DNA of 64,000 nucleotides. Source: Ashinkailepas kermadecensis (Eukaryota > Arthropoda > Thecostraca > Neolepadidae). Below are positions 11,308 to 24,329 of this stretch, piece by piece; the first letter of the stretch is position 1; every line of letters begins with the position of its first letter. The DNA is taken from positions 1 to 64,000 of the forward strand of contig JAOTOM010002907.1 of assembly GCA_034440615.1 (NCBI GenBank), read 5' to 3'. Made by a program: the position numbers and the translations under genes. The notes below the pieces were generated by a model. It did not search any database and was not told where the DNA came from. It worked only from the letters and a program-made list of their open reading frames with translations.

Positions 11308-12429
11308 CGCCGTGCCGCCCCGACTCCGTTCGCCGCAGCCTGGCGGGGGGGGGGCTGGTGCGGATCCGCCGCTCGGCCCGCCTTCTGTTCGGACTTGTTT
11401 GCACTGCCGGAAAGCGAGATCGATCCGCCCACGACCGCGATACGTTCTCGGACGAACTTTTTGTGACGTCAGCCACGTTTTTGCGTTGCGTCGGCTGCCC
11501 GGCCCGCCGGAGATAGTTGTGCGTCTTGGCCAGTGCACTGGCGACAATGTGCCGCTCGGGCGCCGACTCACTGCGTGCCGGACGTCCGACCACCACGGCC
11601 TCCTGTCCGGGAGGCTCGTCCGGCTACCGCGGATACCCGCCTCTGCTTCGTATCTACCAATCAGACTGCACTGGCGTGTCTTCCATGCCCGTCTACCGTC
11701 AGCCATCAGTCGACGGCGCTTCTCGCCCGGTACTGATTCGGCAGTTTTTCAGGTCGCATCAATATTTCCGATGAATTAGCACGAATTCGGTCGATTTTAT
11801 GGCATAATTGCGATCCCTCCAACAGTTCATTCTGGCATTCATTCTAGTGCGTCTTAGGACACTTTTTGAAAGGTTTTTAGTTCAACTGAGTGTTTTACAC
11901 GTTTCATCTACGGAAACCTTCTTGTGGGCCTAGCCAGCCCTTCGTACCAAAACGGCAGCTGCCGAATTTCCCGAACATTCCGGAGAATCAGAGCTGCATT
12001 ATCACGGAAATTTTCAGTGTTGAGCTTCAAAGTAGTTTTGTCTCTGCTGATGACGTCACTGGGCCGCCAGTGTCCAGCCGCAGCAGGCGTGACGTATCCT
12101 GCAACGGGCGACCGACGACCGTGTACACTCGGCGTTCTTTGACCTTCATGTTTATACGCCGCAAGTATCAGTATCTTCACTCACGAATTATACGTGGGCG
12201 CGAACGATCAAAACTGGTCGAAGCGCCCTAAAACCCGAATAATTAACTACACTCACGAATTATGTACAATCGGCATTTTCACCTCCCTGTTCATGCGCCG
12301 CAAATATTTATATCTTCACTCACGGATAAGCGAACCCGCAAACTGAGTCTCACCCAATGACGTAACTATAGCGCTATTGAAGTGCATGGTTAGTCGATTA
12401 TTTTACCTTCCACATGTGGCGTTGGTATC
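11308..12429. other. GC-rich then mixed sequence, no gene recognised
   Basis: 11310-11760 is GC-rich with overlapping open frames on both strands and no domain. 12150-12330 holds two imperfect ~130-bp copies sharing CGCCGCAAGTAT and CACTCACGAATTAT words. Confidence 0.4.
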
Positions 12430-13600
12430 AAGGACACAACAGCTGCGTCGCTGCCACATTAAAATCAAATTCATTAGCAACCACCCGGCACAGCGCTGCT
12501 TTACGCCTGCCAGATACGACAAGAGCCGATTTGGGCGCAAGCTTCCACCATATAGTATTCAAATTGCCACGGCTCTCCCAGATCTTAACCTCACAATGCT
12601 AATAAATCGACCGCCTACTTGGCCATTCTGGACACTCAGCCAACCAAAGCTCGAGTACTTGCTCTCGGAAAAGATATGGACTATCACATCGGCGGAAATT
12701 CTTGGTATGTCCCACAAATTCGCCAATGACAACAATCACAAAACACTTGTCGTATTCACGGACGGGTCGAAACACGAGGTTAAGGTAAGCATCGGTATCA
12801 CTGGACCAGGAATTAAGCTTGCCAAGCGTCTACCGGATTAATTATGTATCTACTCCGCTAAAGCACTGGCCATTATGGCCGATATCTCCATTCTTATGAG
12901 GCGTAAAGCTAGAAACGTAGTAATTTGCTCAGATTTCAAATCCGTCCTTCAGTCAATTGGCAACACTCACGACTGTCCACATCCAGTCATTGACAGAAAT
13001 AATCCAACAAATCGTGGCCCATGGCATAAACATTAACTTTTCCTTTCTCTGGATACCGGGCCACGCCAACATCCCATAGGTAACGAAGAAGCAGATCGGC
13101 TCGCAAAGAAATCCTTAGCATTGAACACTTACCCCAGTATGGAGTATCCGGTACACGATTGCAAAGCACTCCCCAACGCCACATACGTCAGCATCACCAG
13201 AACACATGGACATAGCACAACTCTACACAACACAAATCCAACCACACCCACATCAAACCAACGGTAGGTACATCTAAAACATCAAATCAATCTCACCATC
13301 AAAAGGAAGTCATCCTCACTAGACTTAGAACTGGTTGCATTAAACTAACTTAGCCTCAACAAGAGGGTGACCAATATACAACAACTCGCTGCGACACCTG
13401 CAGCACCACATTAAGCATAGGCCACATCATGCTAGACTGTAGTAGCTTCAACGCTCAAAGCAACCACTTAAGGCCTTCTGCCAAAAAAGGGCATCACCCT
13501 TTCACTTCCAACGCTTCTGGGTGACAAGCGCCCAGAACTCCTTCAATTGCTGTTTGTATATTTGTACGCCACAAAATTAGAAGGAGCACTGTAGACACCA
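12430..13600 (+). pseudogene. I-type LINE ORF2 C-terminus with RNase H domain, decayed
   Basis: At about 12755 the frame reads VVFTDGSK, the first Asp block of a retrotransposon RNase H. It continues through YSAKALAI (12850), VVICSDFKSVLQS (12920) and GNEEADRLAKKSL (about 13080). The family normally has Glu in the AEL/AI block; here the residue is Lys, so catalysis is lost. The post-RNase H zinc-binding tail (CDTCSTTL, then IGHIMLDC) is at about 13385-13440, and the frame ends near 13590 at ATKLEGAL. Stops and shifts interrupt it at several points. The domain order matches that of the I-type LINE at 54559-60431, but the two are diverged. Confidence 0.85.
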
Positions 13601-13930
13601 CACCAACAACACTCGCTTCAGCACGCAATAAATGCCTCCGATACACTCATAGGAAACGCGTAAATAGCCATCCACGAATGGCATCGGACGTACATGAGCC
13701 GATTTGTTTTCCAATTAGAAATAAATGGTTATCTAGCGGTGCCGTCGGACGTAGATGAGCCGATTTGCTTTAAAAAAAAACAGCGTAAAACGACTACCCA
13801 AAGGAGCCATGGGACGTAGATAAACCGCAGCCTTGCAACTCATAGCGTAAAACGGCTACATAGAAGTACAACTGACGCAGATGAGCCGAATTGCCAAACA
13901 TCGTACTAACCCCACTAGCAACCCTGCATG
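13601..13930 (+). repeat. 3' untranslated end of the LINE relic with four GACGTAGATGAGCCGA repeats
   Basis: Copies at about 13687, 13748, 13813 and 13873, spaced near 60 bp. Each is accompanied by GCGTAAAACGNCTAC-like text. Tandem 3' repeats are known in several LINE families, and this may be part of the element's RNA recognition end. Confidence 0.65.
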
Positions 13931-15649
13931 ACATGCTTAGGCTAACCCTTTACTAACAACTAACACGCGGCGACAAGCGCGATAGGCGGTGTGGACAATT
14001 ACCTCCTTGTCCGCACGGTAAAAACCCCTCTGTGTTCGTGGACAAGAGTAAGCTAATGCCTGCACCCTGGAAAAATCAACTTTCTCATCACTCTCAAAAT
14101 CACCGTCCACACCCCAGCTACAACTTATCTTACGGAGAGGTAAAATAAAACTAAAACCATTCAGACATCCAGGAGATGGTCTCCACCCAGCCCCCGCCTT
14201 CAGCACCTAAAACGTCACACGCACTATGACGTAGAACTCACTTAGCGTAAATGTGCACTTGCATTTGCTTTGCTTGCAAAACACACTCGCTTTAAACGCG
14301 GCGTAAATGACCTTTATGGTCCGACACGCCTCTAAAATCCCTCCCCCCGCGTTGGGAACAGTTTGTAAACGCGGAACTTTTTAATGCTGCTGTAAGGGCG
14401 CCTTAGCTGCGTTACAGGCAACATCAGGGCAAGCAGACCAACCTCGCCGAACCGATTGGTGAATCGATTCCAACGTATGTGCACACCAATCCTTCAGATG
14501 TAACTTGTCTGGAAATGTTCTTTAATGTTCAATGCCTCATATACGACGAGATATACGACGAGATGTGCGGGAGATATACGACGAGTACACAACATCGACA
14601 TGGCCGAATCGATCGGTGTGAGTGTTGGAGTCATCACCCCAGCCAGCTACAACACCGGAGGGCACAGCACTTTGGACTGCCGACCCGGCAGATATCAAGC
14701 TCCACGGTGACGTCATCGGGTGACGTCACGGATTTGCAGGTCCGCTTGTCTATGAGCGAAAATCCTGATACTGGCGACGGAAGAGCAGGACGTACAACGC
14801 AAGCCGAACTGAGGCAGTCGCCAGTGGACGGCCCGAGCGTGCGCTGAACATGCTGCTGGCTGGGCTGTGTTGGTCTGGAGATACCACCGACATGAACACA
14901 ACTGCGGCTAGCTGCCCTGCAGTGACACTTGTGATGGCAAAGGCTGTACCATCTCCGTGCACCTATGATTCTCCTAAATATTTCAACCATTCGGCAGCCG
15001 CAGTCATGGTACGGACACACTCAGTAGGCTTGCAATTCATGAAACGAGTTTCAGATACACCAATAACTGTTCGAAGTCGGCTCCAGAAACGACCAAAATA
15101 AGCATTAAATGGACTCGAGTTGTAGAAAGTCGTACGTCATGCAATTCACTTAATCACATTCATGAAGTGTCACCAAGAATCTAGAAATAAACCACAAAAT
15201 AATCCACAAATTTCACAAGCTTCGTACTACTACTGCACGCACTCTGCAGATTCCAAGCAACGTACACGGCACGCACGAACATTCGGACAAGCTCCAAGTA
15301 TGTTCTAGAGTTGCATCGTTGAACGTCATCTACCGTGCTACACGTCACCCGTAGATGGAGACTCAGGGGGCTGGGGGGGGGGTGAGGTGTGTCAGTTGTC
15401 GACTACTTTCTCGAAGCAAATTTCGCATCAAGCATATAAGGTATGCTAAATATTCTGGACTCAAAAGGCATTATGAACCCATCCCGGAACCTTAGGGAAT
15501 ACCTCACCCAGTGCGGCTTACATTATATTGGGATTGAAATATGTGTCCCATGAAATGCTATTGTCGGTACTACATGCATGATGAATGTCAATGAGTGAAA
15601 GTTGGCGGCCAGTTCTTTGCGAACGAATGCAGCAGCATGAAATACGATC
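13931..15649. other. No gene recognised
   Basis: Mixed sequence with a short poly-G run at 15370. The minor open frames at 14479-14847 and 13937-14206 show no known domain. Confidence 0.4.
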
Positions 15650-16424
15650 AACGACAGGCCAATGTGTAGGTGTCAACGACAGACCAATGTGTGGGTGTCA
15701 ACGACAGGCCAATGTGTAGGGGTCAATGACAGGCCAATGTGTGGGTGTCAACGACCGGCCAATGTGTAGGTGTCAACGACAGGCCAATGTGTAGGTGTTA
15801 ACGACAGGCCAATGTGTAGGTGTCAACGACAGGCCAATGTGTAGGTGTCAACGACAGGCCAATGTGTGGGTGTCAACGACAGACCAATGTGTAGGTGTTA
15901 ACGACAGGCCAATGTGTAGGTGTCAACGACAGGCCAATGTGTCGGTGTCAACTACAGGCCAATTGTGGGTGTCAACGACAGGCCAATGTGTGGGTGTCAA
16001 CGACAGGCCAGTGTGTGGGTGTCAACGACAGGCCAATACGTAGGTGTCAACGACAGGCCAATGTGTAGGTGTCAACGACAGGCCAATGTGTAGGTGTCAA
16101 CGACAGGCCAATGTGTAGGTGTCAACGACAGGCCAATGTGTGGGTGTCAACGACAGGCCAATGTGTAGGTGTCAACGACAGGCCAATGTGTAGGTGTCAA
16201 CGACAGGCCAATGTGTAGGTGTCAACGACAGGCCAATGTGTGGGTGTCAACGACAGGCCAATGTGTAGGTGTCAACGACAGGCCAATGTGTGGGTGTCAA
16301 CGACAGGCCAATGTGTAGGTGTTAACGACAGGCCAATGTGTAGGTGTCAACGACAGGCCAATGTGTAGGTGTCAACGACAGGCCAATGTGTAGGTGTCAA
16401 CGACAGGCCAATGTGTGGGTGTCA
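15650..16424. repeat. 25-bp minisatellite, ~31 copies
   Basis: Units contain CAACGACAGGCCAATGTGT and end GGGTGT or AGGTGT. The G/A alternation and occasional AACG/AATG variants are scattered through the array, and one unit has lost a base (15958). Confidence 0.97.
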
Positions 16425-18464
16425 ATGAGGGTATCCGTGTGACTTTTGTTTCTCCTTTCTATTCTATCTTTTCAGTTGCGTTGCAGGCTTTCAACGCCAG
16501 CACGGGTCACGGCTGTTCACGCTGATGTATTCTGAAGGAGCGAGTTCGTCGTTAGCGGTCGCTCGTTCTGGTGGCCCCGTGTCCGCCTTTGTCTGCCATA
16601 GCAATGCATGTCACGAGAACACACTGCACTGAGCCGAGCAATGGTCGGGCTGATGTTGGTGGCGGACGGCACCGCAGCACTGAGGGGCACTCGGTGGTCC
16701 GAAACGTCACGGGGTACCTCAGCACTGTGGGTCACTCGGTAGTCCAAAACTTCACGGGATAACGGCACACTGCGAAGCACTCGGTGGTTGAAAACTGGTG
16801 ACAGTTTTCACAGAAGCACTGGTGACAGTTTGTCCCATAAGCAATCATTCAGGGCGTTCGACCGCGCCAAGTGCACATTAAATGAGCTAAGTAGTGTTGA
16901 GCAGCATGATGGCAAAAACGAAGGTGTCCTTCCCAATATTGATTCGGTCTCGCTCCGACCCCAAAGCCTCAGGGTCACTACATTGTTTGGTGTGTATGCT
17001 GCTGCACAATCAGACTCGAACCTATGGTGATGGAGGTTATCAGCCGGCTATCGCTGGCGGCTGGCAATGAAGTCATGAATATGTGAAAGGCTTTAAATGG
17101 TGCTACTTAACCCTATTTTCGTGTGTGAATCGGGTTATTTACTTCTACCTTCAGAAACCAGCCTCAGGTGTTTCGTTCGCCATTTCCAGGTTTCTTTGAG
17201 CAGCCACACGAAACATGGCAAGTTTTCCGATCTGTCTTTTTCACGTCTTGTGCCAAACATTGAAGAAAAAGTTTGCCCAGAGGCGGACCTAGGGCAAGTT
17301 TTTGGAAGGCACCTGGAAAACATTTTAGCATAATTGGATAGGTGGAAAGCAATGCTGATGTTACCAAATTTGCATCGATGTGAGAAGTTTCCGACCGCAT
17401 TACATGGTGATGGGTATCCGGTTTATCCATGTTGTGTGATATTATAACAACATAATACAGAAAAGTGACATAGGCGTTCCCGGGAGAAGAAATCAGGGGA
17501 GGCTAAGTATAAGTTGTATTTGCTGGATGTTGGATTGATGCAAAGCCGTTGTTTTACTTGTCAGATTCACTCGACAAACAAACATTGTCATAATTTGCCC
17601 AGAAGAGGATGCAAAGCAGGGCTTTTTCTCTACCTTCTGTGCTACGACACATGTTGGGCGCTATGCGCAACACAGATCTAAGCGAGCTTACATGAAGATG
17701 TTAATTTTTTCATGTTACTGGGGAAGACCATCTGATTCACCAGAGTGATGGTATAGGCATATAATACATCTACGTGATAGAGACAGTCGCAGGGGAGCGG
17801 CCTGCTGTGGAGAGCGTGGGATGACAATTTGTCCTATTAATATTCACATGTATTTCGCTGTAATCCATACTGCCGCTATATGCATTTCATCAGGTCATTT
17901 ATCTAAAACAAAATTATATTTGTGCAAGTTAGCCGGTGACGTATTGAGAACGGGATTTCAGGGTGGCACTGTGGCCCATGTTCGGCTCTTGTATCACCTC
18001 AGATCACAGTGCAGGTTCGCAAAGACCGTCAGTTGTTCTGTCGAACTATCGCATTGTGTGCGTGGGAGGACGGGGTGGGGGTGGTGGTGAATCCGACCTG
18101 CCTGCCGCCGTGTTGGCGATTTCGGCTGCTGCTGTGAGTTCTGAGCACCAATTTTTGCCTTCCACTTTGTTCCGTTCGTTCACCGGACCCGATGAGCTTT
18201 GCTCGCTCACTTGACCCGATGTGCTCTACTCGTTCACCTGACCCGACGTGCTCTACTCGCACGCGCCTCGATGAGCCTATTTGTGCTCGGCTGGTGCATT
18301 CTGAGGTAGTTGTTCCAGGTGATTAGTTGGCATCGTAAACCCTCTGGTCACTCTTAGTCTGCCAGTCGGACGGTCGTATGCGTGCTTGCCGTTACGGCTG
18401 CTTAACTATTAATGTGCCAGGTCACATAGCGTCTCCAACCTCTTACGCCGATTGGTCGCTGGTC
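16425..18464. other. Unassigned, with small local repeats
   Basis: 16665-16795 has three ~45-bp copies around GCACTCGGTGGT. 18186-18270 has three ~27-bp copies around GACCCGATGTGCTCTACTCG. No gene was recognised. Confidence 0.5.
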
Positions 18465-19130
18465 GCCTCAGTGTGCGGGCGCCAGTGTGTGGGCGCCAGT
18501 GTGAGAGTGCCAGTGTGAGGGCGCCAGTGTGAGGGCGCCAGTGTGCGGCGCCAACGTGTGGGCGCCAATGTAGACGCCAATGTGAGGCGTCAATGTGTGG
18601 GCGCCAGTGTGTGGGCGCCAGTAAGTGGACGCCAGTGTGGGGGCGCCAGTGTGTGGGCGCCAGTGTGCCAGTATGTGGGCGCCAGTGTGTGGGCGCCAGT
18701 GTTTGGGTGCCAGTGTGTGGGCGCCAGTGTGGGCGCCAGTATGTGGCGTCACTGTGCGGCGCCAGTGTGTAGGCGCCAGTGTGTGGGCGCCAGTGTGAGG
18801 GTGCCAGTGTGAGGGCGCCAGTGTGTGGGCGCCAGTGTGCGGCGCCAGTATGTGGCGTCAATGTGTGGGCGCCAGTGTGTGGGCACCAGTATGTGGGCGC
18901 CAGTGTGTGGGCGCCAGTGTGTGGGCGCCAGTGTGTGGGCGCCAGTGTGTGGGCACCAGTATGTGGGCGCCAGTGTGTGGGCGCCAATGTGTGGGCGCCA
19001 GTGTGTGGCGCCAGTGTTTGGGTGCCAGTGTGTGGGCGCCAGTGTGGGCGCCAGTATGTGGCGCCACTGTGCGGCGCCAGTGTGTAGGTGCCAGTGCGCG
19101 GCGCCAGTGTGAGGAGTCAGTGTATGGGCG
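18465..19130. repeat. 14-bp minisatellite (GTGTGGGCGCCAGT), ~47 copies
   Basis: Each unit carries the palindrome GGCGCC. Shortened units such as GTGCGGCGCCA shift the frame. Long open frames on both strands follow from the repeat and are not genes. Confidence 0.97.
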
Positions 19131-19142
19131 CCAGTGTTTGAT

Positions 19143-19186
19143 CGCCTGTTTGTGGGCGCCCACACACTGGCGCCCACAAACAGGCG
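19143..19186. repeat. Perfect hairpin closing the 14-bp array
   Basis: 18-bp arms (19143-19160 and 19169-19186) around CACACACT. The arms include array-derived GGGCGCC, so the array's last unit appears to be duplicated in inverted orientation. Confidence 0.9.
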
Positions 19187-20957
19187 TTGTGGGCGCCAGT
19201 GTGCGGCGCCGCCACGCACTGGCGGTGTTCTTCCGGTTGAGGGTAGCGGTAGGGGTGGCTCCCCTCGCTACATCCCTTCCAAATGAGACAGAGCTCATGA
19301 ATGCCAACGCGTATTTGTGCCACGAGGTCAATCGTATTCGATGCATGCAGTTTCGGTCGACCAGTGCATTCCCCAGGGCATTTCCAAAACACTTTCGGGT
19401 ATCGGAGGTTTTATTTGGGCTGATAACCAACTCTGTTTTCAATGCGTGAGGGCAAACTAAGCAGAATAATGCAGCACGAGTCCTTAGAAATGTATCGCAA
19501 TATTATTGAACACGTCATGGCCAACAGGTGAGGTAAAGTGAAACACTCACAATTTTCACCACTTGTGGCGTATACGTACAGTGGTCAAAATATTTCAGCT
19601 GATAGAGGTGGCAAAGTAAAACTAGAGGTTTAATGACGCAAGTTTGCTCCAGGATAATTTTTGGGATAAAAATTGCTGCAAAGATTGCTCAGAGCAAAGT
19701 CTTCGATTGACCTTGAAGAGCTCACCTGTGGAGGTCACTATGGTCTATAATCGTGCCAACATGCACGAAGCATATTTTCTTGATTACGAGGTGCATTAAA
19801 ACAGCCAAAGACAAGGACTTGGGCAAACATGTCATATGCATGCCTTCATAATTGACACCGCAGCTCGGTGACTTGGCATGGTGGTATCTTTTTACCCGGA
19901 GGCTCGCAAATAATGCATCATTTGTTGGGCGCGGTGACGACGCACGGACCAGCATTTTCCAGTGATCGAAGAAAAATGATTGGAGAGGAATAAATACCCA
20001 CAGATGATGACGGCTACGGTAAATAAATACCCACAGATAATGTCGGTTGTGCTCGGATAAGCTCGCCCTCTCGGCTTACGCACTCTCCTTCAGCTTCTAC
20101 TGACGATTCATCTATGACATTCCGTTCTTAGGAATCCTTCAGTGAAAATCTATCTGACAAGTCCTTGGGGGTAGAGTATTCACGCTACGGAGCTCACCGG
20201 GCTCATCCACTGTTTAGGCCGGTCAGCTATCTGTCACTGGACACAATGATTTCCCTCGTGTGTGGAGGGTAATGACGTCATCAGCAGCAGAAGTTGGCTC
20301 GTAGTACGAACATTCTATTTCCTGGATTCCAGACCGGATATTTTCGGAACGCAGGATAATTTGGATTATTGGTGCAGAGTGAAGGGCCTTGACCAGTTCC
20401 ATTTCTTTTGCGCCGTGCTGAGCAAAGGAGTAGTCGCTGTATTTTCCTCATCATCACAGTTAAATTACCTACTAGTAAGTGGTGGCATACGCTTCCTTCC
20501 CTGTGATATTCTGACGCACAATTCTTTCCTCGCAAAAGTGCATATTTTGTGAAACAAGACCGATGATAATAGATATCAACGGGTTTGCCTTGCTTTGCCT
20601 GACAAGCAAGTCACCTGGTGCAAATGGTTAGCCAAATAGAAGTCAGCGGCTCGTCTCGCTAGCTCCAAAAAACAGAGTACTTATCTATGGCATTCGCTTG
20701 TGCTTCCGTGTTTGAGCACAGCGAACCGTAGCGGTGTTAGGTGGGGCGGCTGTCGATGCATCAGGCGAACGCCTCCGCCCGTGGGCATTATTGCCCTCCA
20801 CCAGGTCAAAACTGCAATTAGCGGATACGGCGGACAAGATGGCCGCCGCAACGGCGCGTTTTTGCTAACGAACTGGAGTTGTTTACACCCGGCGCCGGTC
20901 AGCTGACTGCTGTGGCCAGCCTCTCGGCTGCATACACCGACGGGCAGCAGGATATTC
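19187..20957. other. No gene recognised
   Basis: Mostly AT-balanced unique-looking sequence. Two copies of AATAAATACCCACAGAT at 19989 and 20022 form a ~33-bp duplication. No domain in any frame. Confidence 0.4.
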
Positions 20958-21930
20958 ACCATGAGAGACGCCGCCGACCCGCCGCACCCTGGGCTTGTCT
21001 TTACCGTGAGAGACGCCGCCGACACGCCGCACCCTGGGCTTGTCTTCACCATGAGAGACGCCGCCGACCCGCCGCCGACCCGCCGCATCCTGGGCTTGTC
21101 TTCACCATGAGAGACGCCGCCGACACGCCGCACCCTGGGCTTGTCTTCACCATGAGAGACGCCGCCGACCCGCCGCACCCTGGGCTTGTCTTTACCGTGA
21201 GAGACGCCGCCGACACGCCGCACCCTGGGCTTGTCTTCACCATGAGAGACGCCGCAGACACGCCGCATCCTGGGCTTGTCTTCACCATGAGAGACGCCGC
21301 AGACACGCCGCATCCTGGGCTTGTCTTCACCATGAGAGACGCCGCCGACACGCCGCACCCTGGGCTTGTCTTCACCATGAGAGACGCCGCCGACCCGCCG
21401 CACCCTGGGCTTGTCTTTACCGTGAGAGACGCCGCCGACACGCCGCACCCTGGGCTTGTCTTCACCATGAGAGACGCCGCCGACACGCCGCACCCTGGGC
21501 TTGTCTTCACCATGAGAGACGCCGCCGACACGCCGCACCCTGGGCTTGTCTTCACCATGTGAGACGCCGCCGACACGCCGCACCCTGGGCTTGTCTTCAC
21601 CATGAGAGACGCCGCCGACACGCCGCACCCTGGGCTTGTCTTCACCATGAGAGACGCCGCCGACACGCCGCACCCTGGGCTTGTCTTCACCGTGAGAGAC
21701 GCCGCCGACCCGCCGCACCCTGGGCTTGTCTTCACCATGAGAGACGCCGCCGACACGCCGCACCCTGGGCTTGTCTTCACCATGTGAGACGCCGCCGACA
21801 CGCCGCACCCTGGGCTTGTCTTCACCATGAGAGACGCCGCCGACACGCCGCACCCTGGGCTTGTCTTCACCATGAGAGACGCCGCCGACACGCCGCACCC
21901 TGGGCTTGTCTTCACCATGAGAGACGCCGC
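20958..21930. repeat. 45-bp minisatellite, ~21 copies
   Basis: Units read GAGAGACGCCGCCGACACGC, then CGCACCCTGGGCTTGTCTTC and ACCAT. Variants are ACACG/ACCCG, GCCGAC/GCAGAC and ACCATG/ACCGTG, and some units have TGAGAGA changed to TGTGAGA. Because 45 is divisible by three and the unit has no stop on either strand, open frames of up to 542 codons cross it; these are not genes. Confidence 0.97.
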
Positions 21931-22189
21931 CTATGACTGCAGCCACCGGCACGCTGCACCCTGAGTCTGTCTCGCATGCCAGCAACTTGGCTAATGCAAA
22001 TTGCGCATTGTATATTCGCCCTCCCCACCTGACGTCCCAGTCGTCTGACCCGACGCTTTGCTCCTTCCCCTGGGGGCTCGCTCGCTGGGTGGCTGGTGAC
22101 CACTCCCCCTCCCCCGGATGGACGAATCGCTTGCCGATTGTCTTGCCTCTGTGAACTTTCTGACCACCGTCAAGAATACAGTTCGAATA

Positions 22190-22285
22190 AAGGTCTCCAA
22201 CTATTTGCCAACACTCCAATACCCGAACAGTCCAACACTCCAACACCCCAACAGTCCAACACTCCAACACTCCAAGCAGAACACC
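22190..22285. repeat. Short CCAACACTC/CCAACAGT repeats
   Basis: About eight degenerate 8-16-bp units built from AACACTCCAACA and GAACAGTCC words. Confidence 0.85.
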
Positions 22286-22386
22286 TTCAGAAATTACGGC
22301 GACTACCATGGCTGTAGGAACAGTAATGGGGAAGGGGATAGACCACGTCGCTATTTTTCTCTGATTGACACCATGGGCGTTGCATC

Positions 22387-23600
22387 AAAAGAATAGTGTT
22401 CGACAAAAAGTCGAAGGGAAGAAAATCCGAATTGCTTATGCACTTCGGATTGCATGGCTTGGCAAGGCCATCTCAATGCGGGAATGTATTTTCGTTTTCA
22501 GTCAATAGTCATTACCACCAAGTACGCAGCATTGAACCTTTTACACGTTCAACTTCTTGTTGTAGAACCGAGAAGAACGGACTGAAGAAATAGTTTTTTT
22601 TGCCGGACCTTCCTACCTGTGCGGTACGTACTCACCACAGCCGGCTCCGACTTGCACGCACGAACGCTATGGCGGGGCAACACAACAACAAACGTGACGA
22701 CTATGGCGGGGCAACACAACAACAAACGTGACGACTATGGCGGGGCAACACAACAACAGACGTGACGACGTTGTAATCTGTGAGTGCCCCGCGAAGGGAC
22801 GCACGCACTACGCGACTGGGAAGACATCCGAATAGTTTCCTGGTGGAACAGTACCCTTCGGTAGCACCTACCGCCATTCTGTACAGGCGCTGCAGAGGTC
22901 GGTCTCGCAAACTTCGAGGAGACAATCCATGGAAATATCTGAGTTCTAAGTTTCGCTCTGGAAATCTAAGTTTCGCTCCGAAAATCTAAGTTTCGCTACT
23001 GATCCGGGTAGATTTCGTCGTGTGCTGCCAGCGAGGGAACTCCTCCCCGTTGGTTGATGCAGTGCTTGACAACACATCCACGTCGGCGTCGAAAGGTCTC
23101 CGATCGCTTAGGTGTTGTAGCCGTTGTGGATCTTGTCTGTCCCATCGTCTACCGGCCCAAAAGAGCAGCTGTCTGCGAACCCTGTCTGGGACGTCTGTCT
23201 AAAATCGGCACCATGCGATGCGATGCAGTCGATCTCATTGGAGGTCCAATAATGAGCGAGTTGTCTCACGTGTCGTGGCGCTGGGACTCTCAAGTACTTT
23301 CAACTGGAGAAGCGGGTAGCTGGGGCCAAAAAGTTGTATTCACCATTGGATTTGGGCCACTGCAAATTAAAACTGGACCAGCAGTGTTAATTTCAGCATC
23401 CCCGAGAGCACAGTGTTCACGGCGATGGACTGATAGCCGTAATTCAGTATGTTCGCGTCATGTTCGTGTCATGAGTGTCGACTTGTATGATTTTGAAGGG
23501 TTGCCTTGCCTCGATGGTGGCTTGGGCCCCACAAATTTCAGCATTTAATATAGGACCCATCCGGTTGCCCACCCAATCGATTTGAGTTTGTCCATTTCCT
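22387..23600. repeat. Unnamed dispersed repeat family, ~1.2-kb copy with internal tandem blocks
   Basis: The left part (22387-22560) is related to 45520-45600 and 45926-46000, sharing AAAAGTCGAAGG, ATGCGGGAA and AAGTACGCAGCATT-like words in order. The right part (23460-23600) is related to 47020-47150, sharing GTCATGAGT, TTGGCTTAGCCCC-like and AATTTCA words. Between them are three 34-bp units (22667-22768) and three ~19-bp units with CTAAGTTTCGCT (22945-23000). No conserved protein was found. Confidence 0.55.
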
Positions 23601-24329
23601 ACATGTATAAATTCCTCCCAAATACATTTATGGATAGATAGATCAGCATTCTGGGTTCGCTATTAATGTGCCAATAATGCCACTAAACAGTGCGGTGGAT
23701 ATCTACTCTACAGTGTGGGAAATTAACAACTGATGAGAAACGATTTTACTGATTGCAAGCTCATGGCGCAAGTCATAGTGTCTACGCTTGTTTAGAAGCC
23801 TATGGCATGCACGATTGTCTTACAGGTACTCGTGCATGTAAAAACATCAGTGTATATGCATTCCGTGAGGAGTTTAGGTGTATATTGATGATACATGCTG
23901 TTCTTGCAGTAAACCGGTACATTCTCCTTGGAACGACTTGCGTTATGCTACCTTTTTATCGTGTGTTCGAGTATCTACTTAGCATATACTTTGCAAACGC
24001 CTTACACAATAAACCAGTCAATTATCGCGATTGGTGTGCATTAAAAATAGTATGTAACTTCATGGCAGTCAATGCCCAAGTGGAATAAATGTAGAGGCAG
24101 ACAGATTACGCGGCAACCAGTTTCTGCCCGCAGCGTCCGTGCTGTGCTTTTAGCAGACACTAATTGACACACGCCGGTCTGCTCATTTAATGTCGGCAGC
24201 TCCACCGCCTGAATTATGTGCTGGCTGGGATGAGTTATGACCGGCTTTATGTGGTGATCACCTGCGGCCGCATTAGTCAGGAATGGGCCCTCACTGTGCT
24301 GCACAGGCAGATCCAGGAATTGTCATAGG
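23601..24329. other. No feature recognised
   Basis: AT-rich sequence, no gene or repeat identified. Confidence 0.4.

Noticed and set aside
15650..16424. CRISPR-like regular repeats
   Set aside because: Units are contiguous 25-bp copies without unique spacers, there are no cas genes, and the window is eukaryotic.
17005..17030. Possible tRNA B box on the minus strand (GGTTCGAGTCT)
   Set aside because: No A box or cloverleaf upstream.
20681..22309. 542-codon minus-strand frame resembling a 15-residue repeat protein
   Set aside because: The 45-bp unit is a multiple of three and stop-free on both strands, so frames stay open everywhere. The flanks of the frame show no conserved domain, start context or splice sites.
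24041..24304. 87-codon minus-strand frame
   Set aside because: No recognisable family and no splice borders.
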